Shown: one piece after another, positions 10,474 to 22,768 of the stretch
How the letters are laid out: each line of letters starts with the position of its first letter
How positions within the stretch are numbered: position 1 is the first letter of the stretch
Source: Malania oleifera
Lineage: Eukaryota > Streptophyta > Magnoliopsida > Santalales > Ximeniaceae
Assembly (NCBI RefSeq): GCF_029873635.1
Contig: NC_080421.1
Coordinates: 2,108,001-2,172,000, forward strand
Direction of reading: 5' to 3'
Length of the DNA stretch: 64,000 bases
Made by a program: the position numbers and the translations under genes
The notes under the pieces: generated by a model
The model's database searches: none
Told to the model about the DNA's origin: nothing
The model's input: only the letters and a program-made list of their open reading frames with translations

Positions 10474-13400
10474 TATGTATAAAAATATATCCCCTTAAAA
10501 TTTTTAATAAATGCAGGGGGCTTATGCTTGCTGAAAAGGAAGCTTTAATTAAAAGCTCAAGCAAGCATCATTTTCCTGGTTAAGCATTTAAGCACGACAC
10601 AAAGTATGACCAGAAAAATGCAACCATATAGATCCAAGGATGTTAAATATATTTAAGAATGGGGATCATATGGAAAAACCTAAACCACTGTGGCAAACAA
10701 AATATTTTCATTTATTATATTCAAGGAAGACATTAAAATTAATCACAAGCCACAATGAATTTAAAAGCTAAATCTAAGTAGGAAATGTTGTGAGCACAAC
10801 AAGATAGAAAAAATAATTTCTAGGTGCTCCCCCTATCAATTTGACTGTGTGCTTAGATTTTTTTAACTACTTATACTGATATAATTTGTGAAAGTTCAAG
10901 CAGTATAAGTATTAATTTCATATTTTATTGGATATGTGTTAGACGAATAAATTTCACCAATAAAATGTCCCTAAACACACATGCGCTAAATATCAAATAC
11001 TAAGTCATGCATGGTGTTCATGTGTACCCGGAACAATTCATATCAAAGATATTCAGTATAGACAAGATATGATGTTCAAGGTGCCTAGAAAAATTTTGGA
11101 CTCAAAAAGTAGAAACAATGAAACATAATGAGAGTCCATGGGTCAATTGATTCTTATCCTTTTTCAAGGATGGGGCTTAACCTCCCTAGTATAGTCTCAA
11201 GCATACAAAAGTGCATTAACGTTCAAGGATGAATTTCATTTAAGCACACTCAACACATGTTCATCCTTCTAAATATTACTTAGCATGCAGGAGATTAAAG
11301 GCATTAATTTCATTTTCCTTAAAAGCAAGGCTTAAACTCCCCCATATATATTTGCATACATACATACTTGCATCAAGTTCAGGATGATAGTCATTTAAGA
11401 ACATTCCTCAAAAAGTTCATCCTTTCAAAAGATTTTCAGCATGCAGCAAATATAGACATTTTGCACATACTGGCATGACATATTGCATTTCAATTTAAAT
11501 ACACAATAGTTAATCAAGGCTATACTCAAGGGTAATGCAATAGGGGTTCAATAAGGATGACACAACTCAAAATTCACAATGAGTGTGTGTGAAATGAAAA
11601 ACTCCCCCTAAGTCATGCAAATTCCTTAGTCAATGAACCATCATCAAAATATGGAACGTTCAATTTAAAACGGGATGATGCTTTACCATTTGGTTCCGGA
11701 GTGAAAGTACATAATCCAAAGAATTTGACCAAATGGTGTCCACGAACTAAGTTCATCCTAAAACACAACCTAAATGTGTACATGTCTTCAAAATACATAA
11801 CAGTTTGGATTTCACATGTACTATCCCATGTAATTACTGTGCATCTTAGGAAGGGAAAAGTGATGTTTATACTAATCAAAAATTGATTTCACTAGGTATA
11901 CCAGATAGTATAAGCGGTCCTTTTAATGCAGTTATACTGGTTATCTGTTACGAGATTTTGTCATATGTTCAGTATAGTCTTCCTTATAAGCCATAGATGC
12001 ATCAAAAAATATATATAGAGGCATGCAATAATGTTCATGACCCAAGAACATTTCATATCAAATGATCATACTTTAAGCACTGGATATAATGTTTAGGGTA
12101 TTCTCAAGAGCCTCGATATTCAATAAATGAAGATGATGCATATGGATCATTTTTGTACTTCCTATAAGGATGGAGCTGGGCTCTCCTAGTTATTCGATGA
12201 TTATGCAAGGATGAATTTTAATTTTCTATTTGGTTTCGCTCATCCTTTCAAAAATGTTTTAACATTAATTTTAACATAATCATCTTTAGCTCAAGGTTTT
12301 GGTTTGGGAAAAATCCTATCGAAATTTCAGCAGCATGCCGTCTGTAAATCAGATATTTTCCAATTTTACCATGTACCTAAAACCAGATAGATTCACGCAA
12401 TCAACAAATAATAGTCCAATTTAAGCATGCGAGAACCTATTTCAACTACCAGCATACAATTCTCATCAATTGCATCCGCCATGCAGGAGGCATTCTAGAC
12501 TAAGCATGCAATCAGGTAGTTCAATCAATATATAAAAAAGGAATATAAACTATCCATACGAAAATATGATCATTAGGCAAGTGATGGATAGTGGCATTCA
12601 GTACAAATAAGTTATCCATCGAATATAATTGAACTTAAATCAAAAGATGGATATATGCATTTATTTAAAACAAATTATCCATTCATGAGAAAATATAGTC
12701 ATTTAAATAAGAATGGACATAGGCATTTAGCTCACATCAGATCAAATTTAAAATAATATCCATTAATCATAGAGTATATTTATTTAGCACAAATGGATAT
12801 TTGTATTCAGCTCATATAAAGCATCCAATGTATATGATAAGCACAATACAAAAAAAATGTATATTGGATGAATTTTCAAAACATGCTGCTCCCCCTCAAT
12901 TATGTAGCCAAAGAATTATATGTTCAATTAATTGTATTTGGCATAACAAATATTTTCAAATATGAGGACGAGCTTAAGCTCAATTATGAGTTTAGGATTA
13001 TACATTACATAGCATAAGATCAATTTCCTAAAAACTCAATACTGTGTGATGGACACAGATATGCTATATCTGAGACATTCATACTAAAGCATATATAGCA
13101 TCAGAATTCTTATAACAATTAAAACATTTTGTCCATTTGAATGAGATTTATTTAAATATGCTTATGAGGTTTAATTCAAAAGCTAATAATGACAAAGGCA
13201 TGCACTAGCCACAATATTATCATATATTAACCAATCATAATTATATGTATATATTAAGCTTAGATTGGATAAGGTCATTAAAACTCATATGTTGGCTAGA
13301 TTTTCTTAGGGTTCTTAGTAGAATAATAGAGCATACTAAAATATAATCTTTGAAGCATGCAACTCTATTTAATCATTTAAAGCATTTTGATTCGTTATAT

Positions 13401-14123
13401 GTATATATCCTAAAATCTTATGAGTATTAATAAGATATTCTTCTTAAGTGCACCTCATAAGACATCATGCTATTATCATAAAAGATTTATCATGATTTAT
13501 ACAAAGATTTAATACAAGATATATCGTACAAATCATGACAAGAAATTAATATAAATGTCATATGATTCACGACGACAAATAAATCAAACATAAGATATAT
13601 CATGTGAATCATACTATGAGTTATTCAATATATTAGAAGGAGAAAAGATATACCTTTAAGTTTTACTCCTTCTTTATCGTTTAAGCTTGGAGTGGTGTCA
13701 TTTCTCTTTCGGTACCTTATACCTCTTATGATTCCCAAAGGACCTTAGCACTCAAAAGAATGAACTTACAAAGGCATTAGTGACTAAGGCACACAAAAAA
13801 AATTATGCATGGCACACATATGATATGCATTAAAACACATGTCATGCAAATTTAATTCATTTTCAAAATTTTGGAAATTTGAAAATTGAAAACATTTTCA
13901 ATGGGATATGATAAGCATAACAAACACAAATACTTTCCAAATCCACCAATCATTTGATTTTACAAACATATTTTCAGATTTAACACAGTAAAATCTATGC
14001 AATAAAATAGTGGAGGATTTGCAAAGCGCTGACCCTCAAAATTGGGATACATTGAAAAGTTGAGTCGTTGCGATCTTTATGCATAAGCGGTTAAGTCTTT
14101 TGCAACGAGGTTCTGATACCAAT
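9620..14123 (-). other. Non-coding internal region of the LARD element
   Basis: About 4.5 kb of AT-rich DNA with no recognisable gag, protease, integrase or RT on either strand. The AGGGGGAG-type purine motif (read on the minus strand) recurs at 9677-9688, 9906-9918, 9985-10000, 10827-10838, 11333-11343, 11601-11611 and 12888-12900. Multiple purine tracts of this kind are known from Sireviruses. A TA microsatellite lies at 10440-10469. Confidence 0.85.
14108..14123 (-). promoter_or_regulatory. Primer binding site of the LARD element
   Basis: On the minus strand the sequence directly after the 5' LTR is attggtatcagaacc, close to the standard plant site complementary to the 3' end of initiator tRNA-Met (tggtatcagagc). 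It fixes the orientation of the element. Confidence 0.9.
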
Positions 14124-16539
14124 TGTTGGAATTGGTGTGATCCCAAAAGGGGGGGGGTGAATTGGGTTTTAAAAACTTTTTGGCTAATTTAAACAATTCG
14201 CCGATTCATTACAGTATCATATCTCATTCAACATGTATACGTGTATGTAAAGCGAATATAACAATAAAAGCAAACATACACATGTGCAGTATCTTATTAA
14301 ATGTGTGCATGAGAATAATTTCGACATTAAATAAACATTCATACACATGCTGAAATTAAAGTGCAAGAATTTAAATAAAATAGAAAGAGCGACACCATAT
14401 TTGTTATCGAGGTTCAGCCAAACCAGCCTACATCCCCGCCTTGGGCTTACCCCCCAAGGATTCCACTATACCTGCTCACTTAACCGGGCGGAGTAAAAGC
14501 CTTTTACATCCTCTCCTTACGGGGCGAGGAAAAACCCAGCTCAATTACTAGGCTGAGCCAAACTAGTCTCACTTGCGAGGCTGAGACTCCCCAGTTCAAT
14601 TCCGGGCTGAACCGAACCGGTCTCACTTTCGGGGCTGAGACTCCCCAGTTCAATTAATGGGCTAAACCGAACCGTTACATGAAAATCATTTTGTACATAA
14701 AATATGCTTCTAAACTAAGAAGGGATGTACAACATTAAAATCTAATATGCATTCTCATATGATTTTGAAATGAAGCTCATGTAGAGTATGGGTTTTCTCT
14801 CAAAATATTTTTGAAGTAAAATTTGAGAGTTTGGAAAAAGATTTTATTTTCTAAAACGATTGACCTTTATAAAATAAAAGGAGAAGCCTCTCAAGCAAGT
14901 ATATATTAATTTGATACATGCTCAAGGCTCCCTCTTGTATAACCCAAAGAAATTCTCTAACAAATGTATTTCAAGATAAGAGTAGTAGAATATTAGGGTT
15001 TTCTTCAAAATGATTGACCTTAGTAAAATTAATCCCAATAAGGCATTCAAGCAAAATATATGAGCGAGAATATTAGCCCAAGCCTTCAAGACATTTTTCA
15101 CAATAAATTTCTCCAAAAAATATTTTTCCAATTAAAAGAATATGGGAGAAATTTAATCTTTGAAAAACATGAAAAATAGAAAGGCCTTCAAGCAATATAC
15201 ATATAAAGACTGTTATTTGCTCAAGCCTCTTCAAATATAACCCCAAAAATATTTTCCCCAAAAATGGTTTTCAAAAGAAGAGAATGAGAGACATTGTAAT
15301 CTTTGAAAATATATCACAAATGAAAGAAGAAGGCCATCAAGCAATATATATGTATATGATATATGTTCAAGTCTCTTCACATAAAACCCCCAAGAATATT
15401 TTCTCCCAAAATGATTTTCAAATAAAAGAAAAGTAGGAGAAAAATGAGAATTTAAAGAACAAATAGGGTATAGAAGTGTGGGAGAATCAAAGAATGATAA
15501 ATTAATTTAACAAAGGGATTCTCCAACTATTTTCAAGTGTTTTGGGGTTGTATTTATAGGCAAAAACCCATTGTGACCGTTATATAGCCATTGGGACCTT
15601 AAAATATATTTTTATTTTGAAAACTAGCCGTTTTTCGGCCATTGGGACACTTTCCCGAGAAGGTCGGCCGACCAGGCTCAAGGTACGGTCGACCGAGGCT
15701 TGAAATCAACGAGTTACAGTCGACCGTAGTGAAGGTTCGGTTGACCGGCCTCTACTTTTCTACGCAGATACTATTCAGTGTTTCGGCCATAACTTTTCTT
15801 CTACAATTCCAAATTGGATTTTCTTGATACTAATAGAAAGGTAAGAGAAAATTTCACAACTTTCATGTTGAATACATTTCAAGATAATGATGTTTGGTTT
15901 GAGAAAAATGTCCATCAATGAGACGGAAGAAACATGAAGGGAGTTTTTCTCTTACGGACATATTTCAGTGTTTTGGCCATAACTTTTTATGTGTAACTCC
16001 AATTTGGAAGTTCTTGGTATCAAACTCAAGCTATGTGAAAATTTCACAATTTTCATGTTGAACATGGTTTGATATGAGATCGAATTGAGTGAGAAAATTG
16101 CTCATTTCTAACATTCGATGGACTGGCCGGTTGACCGACCCCTTTGAAAAATTTAGTTTTTACCTTCTTTAAACTTTAAAACCATTTAAAAACCTTTGTA
16201 TAAGTTAGGCATTTTATGAAAAGAGTTTTCCATGTTATTTGGAGGTCCTGTGGTCACTCTAAGGTCAGGTAGAGCTTCAATTTTAAATCATGTAAGATGC
16301 ATGCACATTCAATCCTAATTACTATTACAACCCAGAAAATAAATAAGTCTTTGTGTCTTCTGGTCCTCAATGCTCCATGGAATATGCTGATTGGTGTTCT
16401 TCTCAGTACTCTTTACGACTTCCATTTTGCATTTATCACTTGTGTTTACAGAAATATAAACCTGTTCACACTCAGTTACACAAGTGGGATACTGTGGTTT
16501 GTCATTATCAAAACAGGGATGGGACTCAAAAAGTCAACA
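14124..16539 (-). repeat. 5' LTR of the 9.3-kb LARD element
   Basis: The 2416-bp partner of 7201-9619, with the same palindrome cluster (15662-15748) and TATA box (15551-15560, minus strand). It ends in ...caattccaaca on the minus strand, immediately followed by the primer site. This is the copy that would drive transcription. Confidence 0.93.
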
Positions 16540-16544
16540 GATAA

Positions 16545-18550
16545 TAAAGGCTACATTTTGAATTTTAATTTTTGTGACTTTAAACTACGATGATTTTGTC
16601 TTTAGTCTTTTAAGAGTAATTTAATAGATAATAATATATATAATTTAATTATATATATATATATATATATATTTCAAACTTCTCTGCTAAAAAGAATCAA
16701 ATATAAGAAATGTTATTGTAATTTTCAAACAAATTACTTTTAAATATGGTTCACAAGAATAATTGAGTGACCACATATGCAAGAGTATAGATTATGTTAA
16801 AAGTCTAAAAGTGATGCTCTAACTGTCTATAGATCAAGACATCTCCTATATTATGCAATGCTACAGAAAGTAACTAGAAATCATACTCAAACCTACATTT
16901 GGTACTTTTCAGGAATTTTTTTTGTAATTATTGTATGAAATAGCGACCCATTTATTGATATATTTCCCCATGTCAAATGAAAAAAAAAAATAAACTCATA
17001 TCCCTCAAACATAATAGTGTAAAGTTAAGCGCACATATAAAAAAAATTAAAACGCAACTATTGGCATAATTTTTTTAGGTTACAAAAATATAGGAAATTA
17101 AACTTATAATAAAACTCAAAAATGAAAAAAATGGAGATCAAATATATAAAAATTTAAACTTACCTAGCATCCCTTTCTTTTGTGAATAAAAAAAAATACT
17201 GATATCTTTTCCATCTTGAATATGCATTCTCCGATTAAGAGTACTTACATTTATAAGCAAAATGAAACGTTAATCCATCTTGTGAATGCTTGCATCTTCT
17301 TGGAAGATGATGAGACTAAAATTTGAAGAGTTAGGAGCTCTGAATGGAGGGGGAGAGAATGAGTCTTAATAGGATTTCAAATTTAGATTTTGAGACATAT
17401 GCATCATTTCTCTGTCATTTCTCTTTAACATAATGGTAAGATGTCATTACATATTTTGTCATTTTAAAGACTATCAAAATTTTCTTTTTACTCTCTTATA
17501 AGCAAATCTTTTTGAAACATGGTATAAAACTAAATTAACTATTATCTCACAAACATAATAGAAGTTAAGCGCGCATATTTTTTTTAAAAAAAAAAACACA
17601 TAACACTGCAAAAATTTCTTTGAGTTACATACACATGAAATTTAAGTTAAAATTAAATTCAATATGAAATTTAAGTTAAAATTAAATTCAAAATTAAAAA
17701 AAAAAATTAAAGATTGAATAGATATAAATCAAAAACTAACTTGGAATCTCTCTTTGTAATATTGATTTCTTTTTTCAATTTGAGTATACATTCTCATATT
17801 ACAAGAGCTCTCATTTATTGGTAAAATGAAATTGAAGGTTAATCCATCACTAAAAATGCTTTAACTTCCATGAAAGATGATTGGACTGAAATTTGAAGGC
17901 TTAGGAGTCCAAAAGACTGGGAGAGGAAATGTCTCAATAGGGTTAAAATTTAGGTTTTATGACACGTGACATTTATATTTAACATAATGACAAAACTGAC
18001 ATTACATATTTTGTCTTTGAGGACTATCAACAATTTTTCTTTATTCTTTTAGAAGTTGTTTAATATGCACAAATAACTTGAGATGTAATAAAAAGATTTG
18101 GGTTTTTAGTTTCCGACCTAGAGTGAGTCCCTTCACTCACAATCCTTAATTTGTACTTTCTTAATGTGTGAGCCACAACTTCTCATTCTCTTTCATAGTT
18201 GCAATTACCAAAAGTCAAGATTTTTAAGGACTAACAATTTTATCCACAAATCATAGTTATTCCAAACCAATCATTTAGGGACCCCCAACTACTTACACGC
18301 AAATTTTCTTCAACAAAGGACCTTTAAAAACACACTTCCTTCCCCATTCACTATTTTCTTTCTTTCTTTCTTTTGTTTTATTCTTTTTGTTTTTCTTTGG
18401 CAAAGTATCTTTTTTAACCATCCACTTGATACATATACTAATGATACATGTATATTATGAGTGATCCGATTATCATTAATTATTATATTACCATTAAGGT
18501 ATTTTTACCACTGATTGCTGAATTACACATGATAGACACATGTTACGGTA
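16545..18550. other. AT-rich intergenic DNA with a diverged tandem duplication
   Basis: No gene is visible. Two roughly 540-bp units, about 16985-17510 and 17525-18055, share a common order: caaacataatag, aagttaagcgc, an A-rich stretch, a block around cttccatgaaagatgat, then aaatttgaag..ttaggag and a gggagag..atg..tcaatagg block. They differ strongly in indels. TA microsatellites flank the first unit (16650-16672). Confidence 0.6.
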
Positions 18551-18923
18551 TTTCTTGTCTTGTTCTTTTTACTATTTTATTATTAGTTTCTACATTACTT
18601 TAATTTCTTATATACTCAATAGCAATAGTTGTAATATTGGTGTTTGGCACAAGTGGGGTGCCCGACACAACAATTGGTATCAGAGCTAGGTTGAATAGTA
18701 TCGATACAGAGGTGTTCCTCTGTTAGGATCCTTGATTCTACGTTTGATGCCTAAGAAAGACCTTGTTTAAGCGAGTGCTCAGAGACCATTGCGACTCAAT
18801 TGTTCCCTAGAGGTCGGCCTGGTTAAAGTGGAATTTCATAGGATAAAATAGAGTAGACACAATTGGTACGTACTATTCATCCTAAGCCTTTTGCTTTGTT
18901 AGTTGCTATTGAATATATAGAAG

Positions 18924-20243
18924 ATGGCAGAAACTAATGCAGCAGTAGAAGAAACTCTGTCCACACGAACTCCAACCCCTTCGGCTTTGACATCATCATC
19001 GAAGACGATAGCTAATGCTCGGTTTGAGGTGAAGAAATTTGATGGTACCAATAATTTTGGTATGTGGCAATGTAAGGTGATGGACTTCTTGTATCAGCAA
19101 GAACTAGATATTGCTTTGGATGATAAACCAGTAGATATGGGTGACAGAGATTGGGAAAAGATCAATCGTCAAGCATGTGATACGATTTGTCTGTGTCTCG
19201 CTAAAAATCAGAAATATTGTGCTATAAGGGAGACATCTGCAAAGAAATTGTAGAAGACATTGGAAGATACATTTATGACCAAGAGTCTGGAAAATTGGCT
19301 CTATTTGAAAAAGAAATTGTTTCGCTTCCAATATCAACCAAGTATTTCGATTAATGACCACATAAATGCTTTCAATAAAATTTTGGCCGATTTGTTAAAA
19401 TTGGATGAAAAGGTGAAAGATGAGGATAAAACCATATTGTTACTGATTTCTCTCCCTGATGAGTATGAACATTTGACCACCACTTTATTGTATGGGAAAG
19501 ATAAAGTTACTTATGATGTTGTTTGTACAGCATTGATTAGTACTGAATGCAGAAAGAAGGATCAGAGGGTCCATAAGGAAATAGCAGAAGCACTAACAAT
19601 AAGGGGACGTTCTCAGAGTCGTATGCTTGGAAGAAAGAGTAAATCTCATGGGAAGAGTAAATCTTGTGGGAGACCTGCTAAAGATGAATGCGCCTTTTGT
19701 CGTGAAAGAGGGCATTGGAAGAAAGATTGCCCTAAATTACAGCAGAAGAATAAGGGTAAAGCACATTCTAATGCCAATATAACCAATGATGATGGAAGTG
19801 AGTCAGATTTTTCTCTTGTTGGAACATCTTCGTCACATTGTTTTGGTGAGTGGATTTTGGATTTTGGATTTTGGTTGTTCCTATCACATATGTCCCAAAA
19901 GGGAATGATTTTCTAATTTTGAAGAATTAGATGGTGGGATTGTTTTATGGGAAATGATAATACTTGTAAAACAACTGGAATAGGATCAATACAGTTGAAA
20001 TGTCAAGATGGAATTATTAAGACCTTGACTGATGTTAGGTATGTTCCAAGCCTAAAGAAAAATCTGATTTCATTGGGTACCTTAGAATCTAAAAGGTTCA
20101 CTATCACTTTGAAAGATGGAACCTTAAAGATTAAATTAGGTGCGCTGGTGGTGATAAAATATATAAGGAAAAATAACTTGTATTATTTACAAGGTAGTAC
20201 AGTTATTAGCTCAACAGCTATTGTCTCTAAGAAAGATGAATAG
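18924..20243 (+). pseudogene. Copia gag with protease/pre-integrase stub
   Basis: The Met start at 18924 opens a frame interrupted by TAG at 19251 and continuing in the same frame to 19916. It has the gag core (FEVKKFDGTNNFGMWQCKVM, then LISLPDEYEHLTTTLL), basic repeats, and one zinc knuckle, CAFCRERGHWKKDC (CX2CX4HX4C), near 19690. The protease start is decayed (WILDFGFW where WILDSG is expected, so the active Asp-Ser-Gly triad is broken). After a frame break, 19947-20243 gives the pre-integrase section (VRYVPSLKKNLISLGTLES). Integrase and RT are absent. Confidence 0.88.
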
Positions 20244-20432
20244 TTTCAAATTAGTATAAAAGGTTGTTTTGAATTTTTTATATTATTTGTCCCACATTGG
20301 AGAGAAGTGTTTTTTGGACTTGAGGTTGAAGCTATATAAAGAGCTCAACTCTTCATTTTTTAAACACACCTCAAAGTTGTACTTTGTCAAGAAGTAGTAG
20401 ATTGATCATCGGCACCTGAGGATGTAGGTAAT

Positions 20433-22577
20433 TGTAATGACCCGAAGAATAATGGTATTTAAATAATAAAAAGAAAGGGAAATGGAAACCGAAAATAGAA
20501 GGAGGCGGTCAACTTTGGAAGGAATAACCAAAGGGAATTATCAGGGCCTCGTCGACGAACATAGAGGATTCGTCGACGAGAGTATAAGAGGACCTCGTTG
20601 ACAAGGAGTGGGTTTCGTCGACGAAATTATTAAAGGACTTGTCAATGAGATGACATGGCTTGTCGACGAATCCAACCCTATAAATAGTGAAAAACTCAGA
20701 TTTTGATGGAAATTCAGCGCATAACCCTCTTTTTTCTCTCCCATTCGGTTCCCTCTCCTTCTTCTTCGATTTCGAACCGGATTTTTGTCAGTTCAACGAT
20801 TTGAAGCCACCACGATGCTCCCGGGAAAGTTCTCTGCAAGTCTGCCGGAGCGGATCGTCAGTGGGGCTGAGTTGGAAACTATCCCAAATCCAAGGTAAGG
20901 CTTTCTACTCAGTATTTGGTTATTTGACAGTTGTAGGAAGTGTTATACGCGTAGAAATATTGAACTTTAGTTCTGGGGAATGTTGTTTCCAGGGTGTTGA
21001 GTTGGGAACCCTGCGGATGCAAGACAGATTTTCTTAGGGGCTTTTCAGGAATCAGGTAAGAGGATAAATTAAGTTAGTTCTTTTAAGAAAATGTATGTAT
21101 ATATATAACATTTGATTTCAGGAAAGTAAATATATCTATATATATGATTTATATTTGGGAAAATACTATTAAAAATGATATTATGTTAAATATGCGAAAA
21201 ACCTGTTAGTGTGGCATAAGTAGAAATTGTTATGAAACACTGTTTTCTGGGAATGTGTTAATGATACGGATTTTAATAATGGAAAACTGGCGTACGGGCT
21301 GAGTTTTTTATATGGTTTGCCGGCGTACGGGTCGTGCTATGTGTATGATTTTCCAGCGTACGGGCTAAACTATGGATATATTTTGCAGACGTACGAGTCA
21401 TGCTATGGATGTGATTTGCCAGCGTACAGGTTAAGCTATGTATATGATTTTTCGGCGTACGAGACGAGCTATGGATGTGATTTTCCAGTGTATGGGCTGT
21501 GCTATGATATGATTTGCCAACCTACGGGCCGAGCTATGGTAAAATATGAAATACCGGCGTATGGGCCAATGATTTTTCATGATATACGTAAATATGCAAA
21601 ATGATATGATTGATCTGATAATTAATGATATGAGATATTCATGTATCACAGTTTCAGTATATGTTATATGATATCAGAACCTGGTTGGTTTGGTCTAGGC
21701 TAACACTTGCACGGTACCGTTGCTATGTGTCCATGGTCATCATGATCATGATATTTGTGTTAATGCCGCTGTACCGAGTGGTGTGAGATTGGATGGTCGA
21801 TGTGGTTTTTAAGAAGTGTGTGAGCGCCCGTGGTGTACAAACTAGGTTTGGCAGACCCATCAGACTTACAGACTGTACTTTTGACTTGGCAGTGGTCGGC
21901 CAAGTATTGTCAGATTCCACCTTCGGGCCACACAACCCAGTTATGTGGGGGTAATACATGACAATAACCAGCTAACCTACCAGGAATGTTTTTATATTAT
22001 TATTATATGAGATGAAATATGTGTATGAAAATGCAGTATGTTCTGCCATGTTTTGATGATATATATGTTTTCCTAGATTTGACAAAACAGTTACTTAATA
22101 TGTTTTGTATGGTATATGTATAACACGGAATACTCATGTTGCCACACACTGGTATTAGTTTATTTCCCTTACTGAGAGGTGTCTCACCCCAAAATTTTAT
22201 AAACTTTTCAGGAGCCCCAGATATGAGAGCGGGAAAAGCCTCGTTGATTTAGTGCTATTTGTCTACCCTCTTTGAAGGGTAAGTTTTAGTATGGACGGTT
22301 GGATTTTGTGAAAAATGTCCCTAGATTTTATTTTTGGGATGTATATACTGAAATACAGTGGATATAGTGACTCTGGTATTTATGGTGTTGTGATGGATGT
22401 TTTCGTATTTATGATATTGTGATTGTATGTTTCCTGCTACTTAGGCTTCTGTTATGTGATCTGATGTATCTCTCGTACCCACAGGTTCAGGTGGATTATG
22501 ATCTGCTGAGTTGAGCTTTGTGATATTGTATTTACTGAAAAAAAAAAAATAATGTAGAAATTAAGCAGGTCGTCACA
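20433..22577 (+). mobile_element. Gypsy solo LTR 1
   Basis: A 2145-bp LTR, tgtaatgacccgaag...gcaggtcgtcaca, flanked by ggtaat on both sides (20427-20432 and 22578-22583). With no internal region, it is the product of LTR-LTR recombination. On the plus strand it carries a cluster of cgtcgacga palindromes (20550-20669), a TATA box (cctataaatag, 20678-20687), a tandem array of ~33-bp units (21285-21570), the palindrome gcacggtaccgt (21709-21720) and the hairpin box tgagaggtgtctca (22173-22186). It lies inside the 3' LTR of the Copia remnant. Confidence 0.93.
21285..21570 (+). repeat. ~33-bp tandem array inside the solo LTR
   Basis: About eight diverged units with the core gcgtacgggct.agctatg followed by gatatgatttgcc. 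It lies between the TATA box and the 3' end of the LTR, hence in the transcribed part. Comparable arrays with different sequences lie in the other Gypsy LTRs of the window. Confidence 0.8.
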
Positions 22578-22768
22578 GGTAATTCTATACCGAACCTCGT
22601 TAATTTCTTGTCTTGTTCTTTTTACTGTTTTATTATGAGTTTCTGCATTACTTTAATTTCTTATATATTCAATAGCAATAGTTGTAGCATTGGTGTTTAA
22701 CACAAATGGGGTGTCGGGCACAACAGAGGACTTTCCTCCACACTCCCTAACAAGAAGAGGATCTTGTA

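Larger units (their letters stand above)
7201..16539 (-). mobile_element. Complete non-coding LTR retrotransposon, LARD type, Sirevirus-like
   Basis: Two almost identical LTRs (7201-9619 and 14124-16539) enclose about 4.5 kb of internal DNA. The whole is flanked by the perfect 5-bp duplication GATAA at 7196-7200 and 16540-16544, so it is one undisturbed insertion. The orientation is minus: next to the right LTR, 14108-14123 reads attggtatcagaacc on the minus strand, a primer site for initiator tRNA-Met, while the purine tract lies beside the left LTR at 9620-9640. The internal part has no gag or pol trace, with no open frame above 90 codons, so the element must have moved using proteins from a relative. 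LTR ends are TGTTGACT...TTCCAACA in element sense. By eye the LTRs differ by only 1-2 %, so it is the youngest element here. Confidence 0.95.
18551..22725 (+). mobile_element. Defective Copia (TNT1-like) element, interrupted by a Gypsy solo LTR
   Basis: A truncated 5' LTR (18551-18672, ending cccgacacaaca) is followed by an initiator-Met primer site (attggtatcagagctagg), a gag gene and a stub of pol. The 3' LTR starts at 20288 (tgtcccacattgg) and resumes at about 22584 after the inserted solo LTR, ending gggcacaaca at 22725. The last ~125 bp of the two LTRs clearly match. Integrase, RT and RNase H are deleted, so the element cannot move alone. The 3' LTR keeps a TATA box (ctatataaag, 20333-20342). 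Confidence 0.88.

Noticed and set aside
11613-11886. Two overlapping open frames (88 and 61 codons) inside the LARD interior.
   Set aside because: They overlap on opposite strands, resemble no retroelement protein and are no longer than chance frames in this region.
21285-21570. A CRISPR-like array.
   Set aside because: The units are contiguous and diverged with no spacers, in plant nuclear DNA; it is an LTR tandem array.
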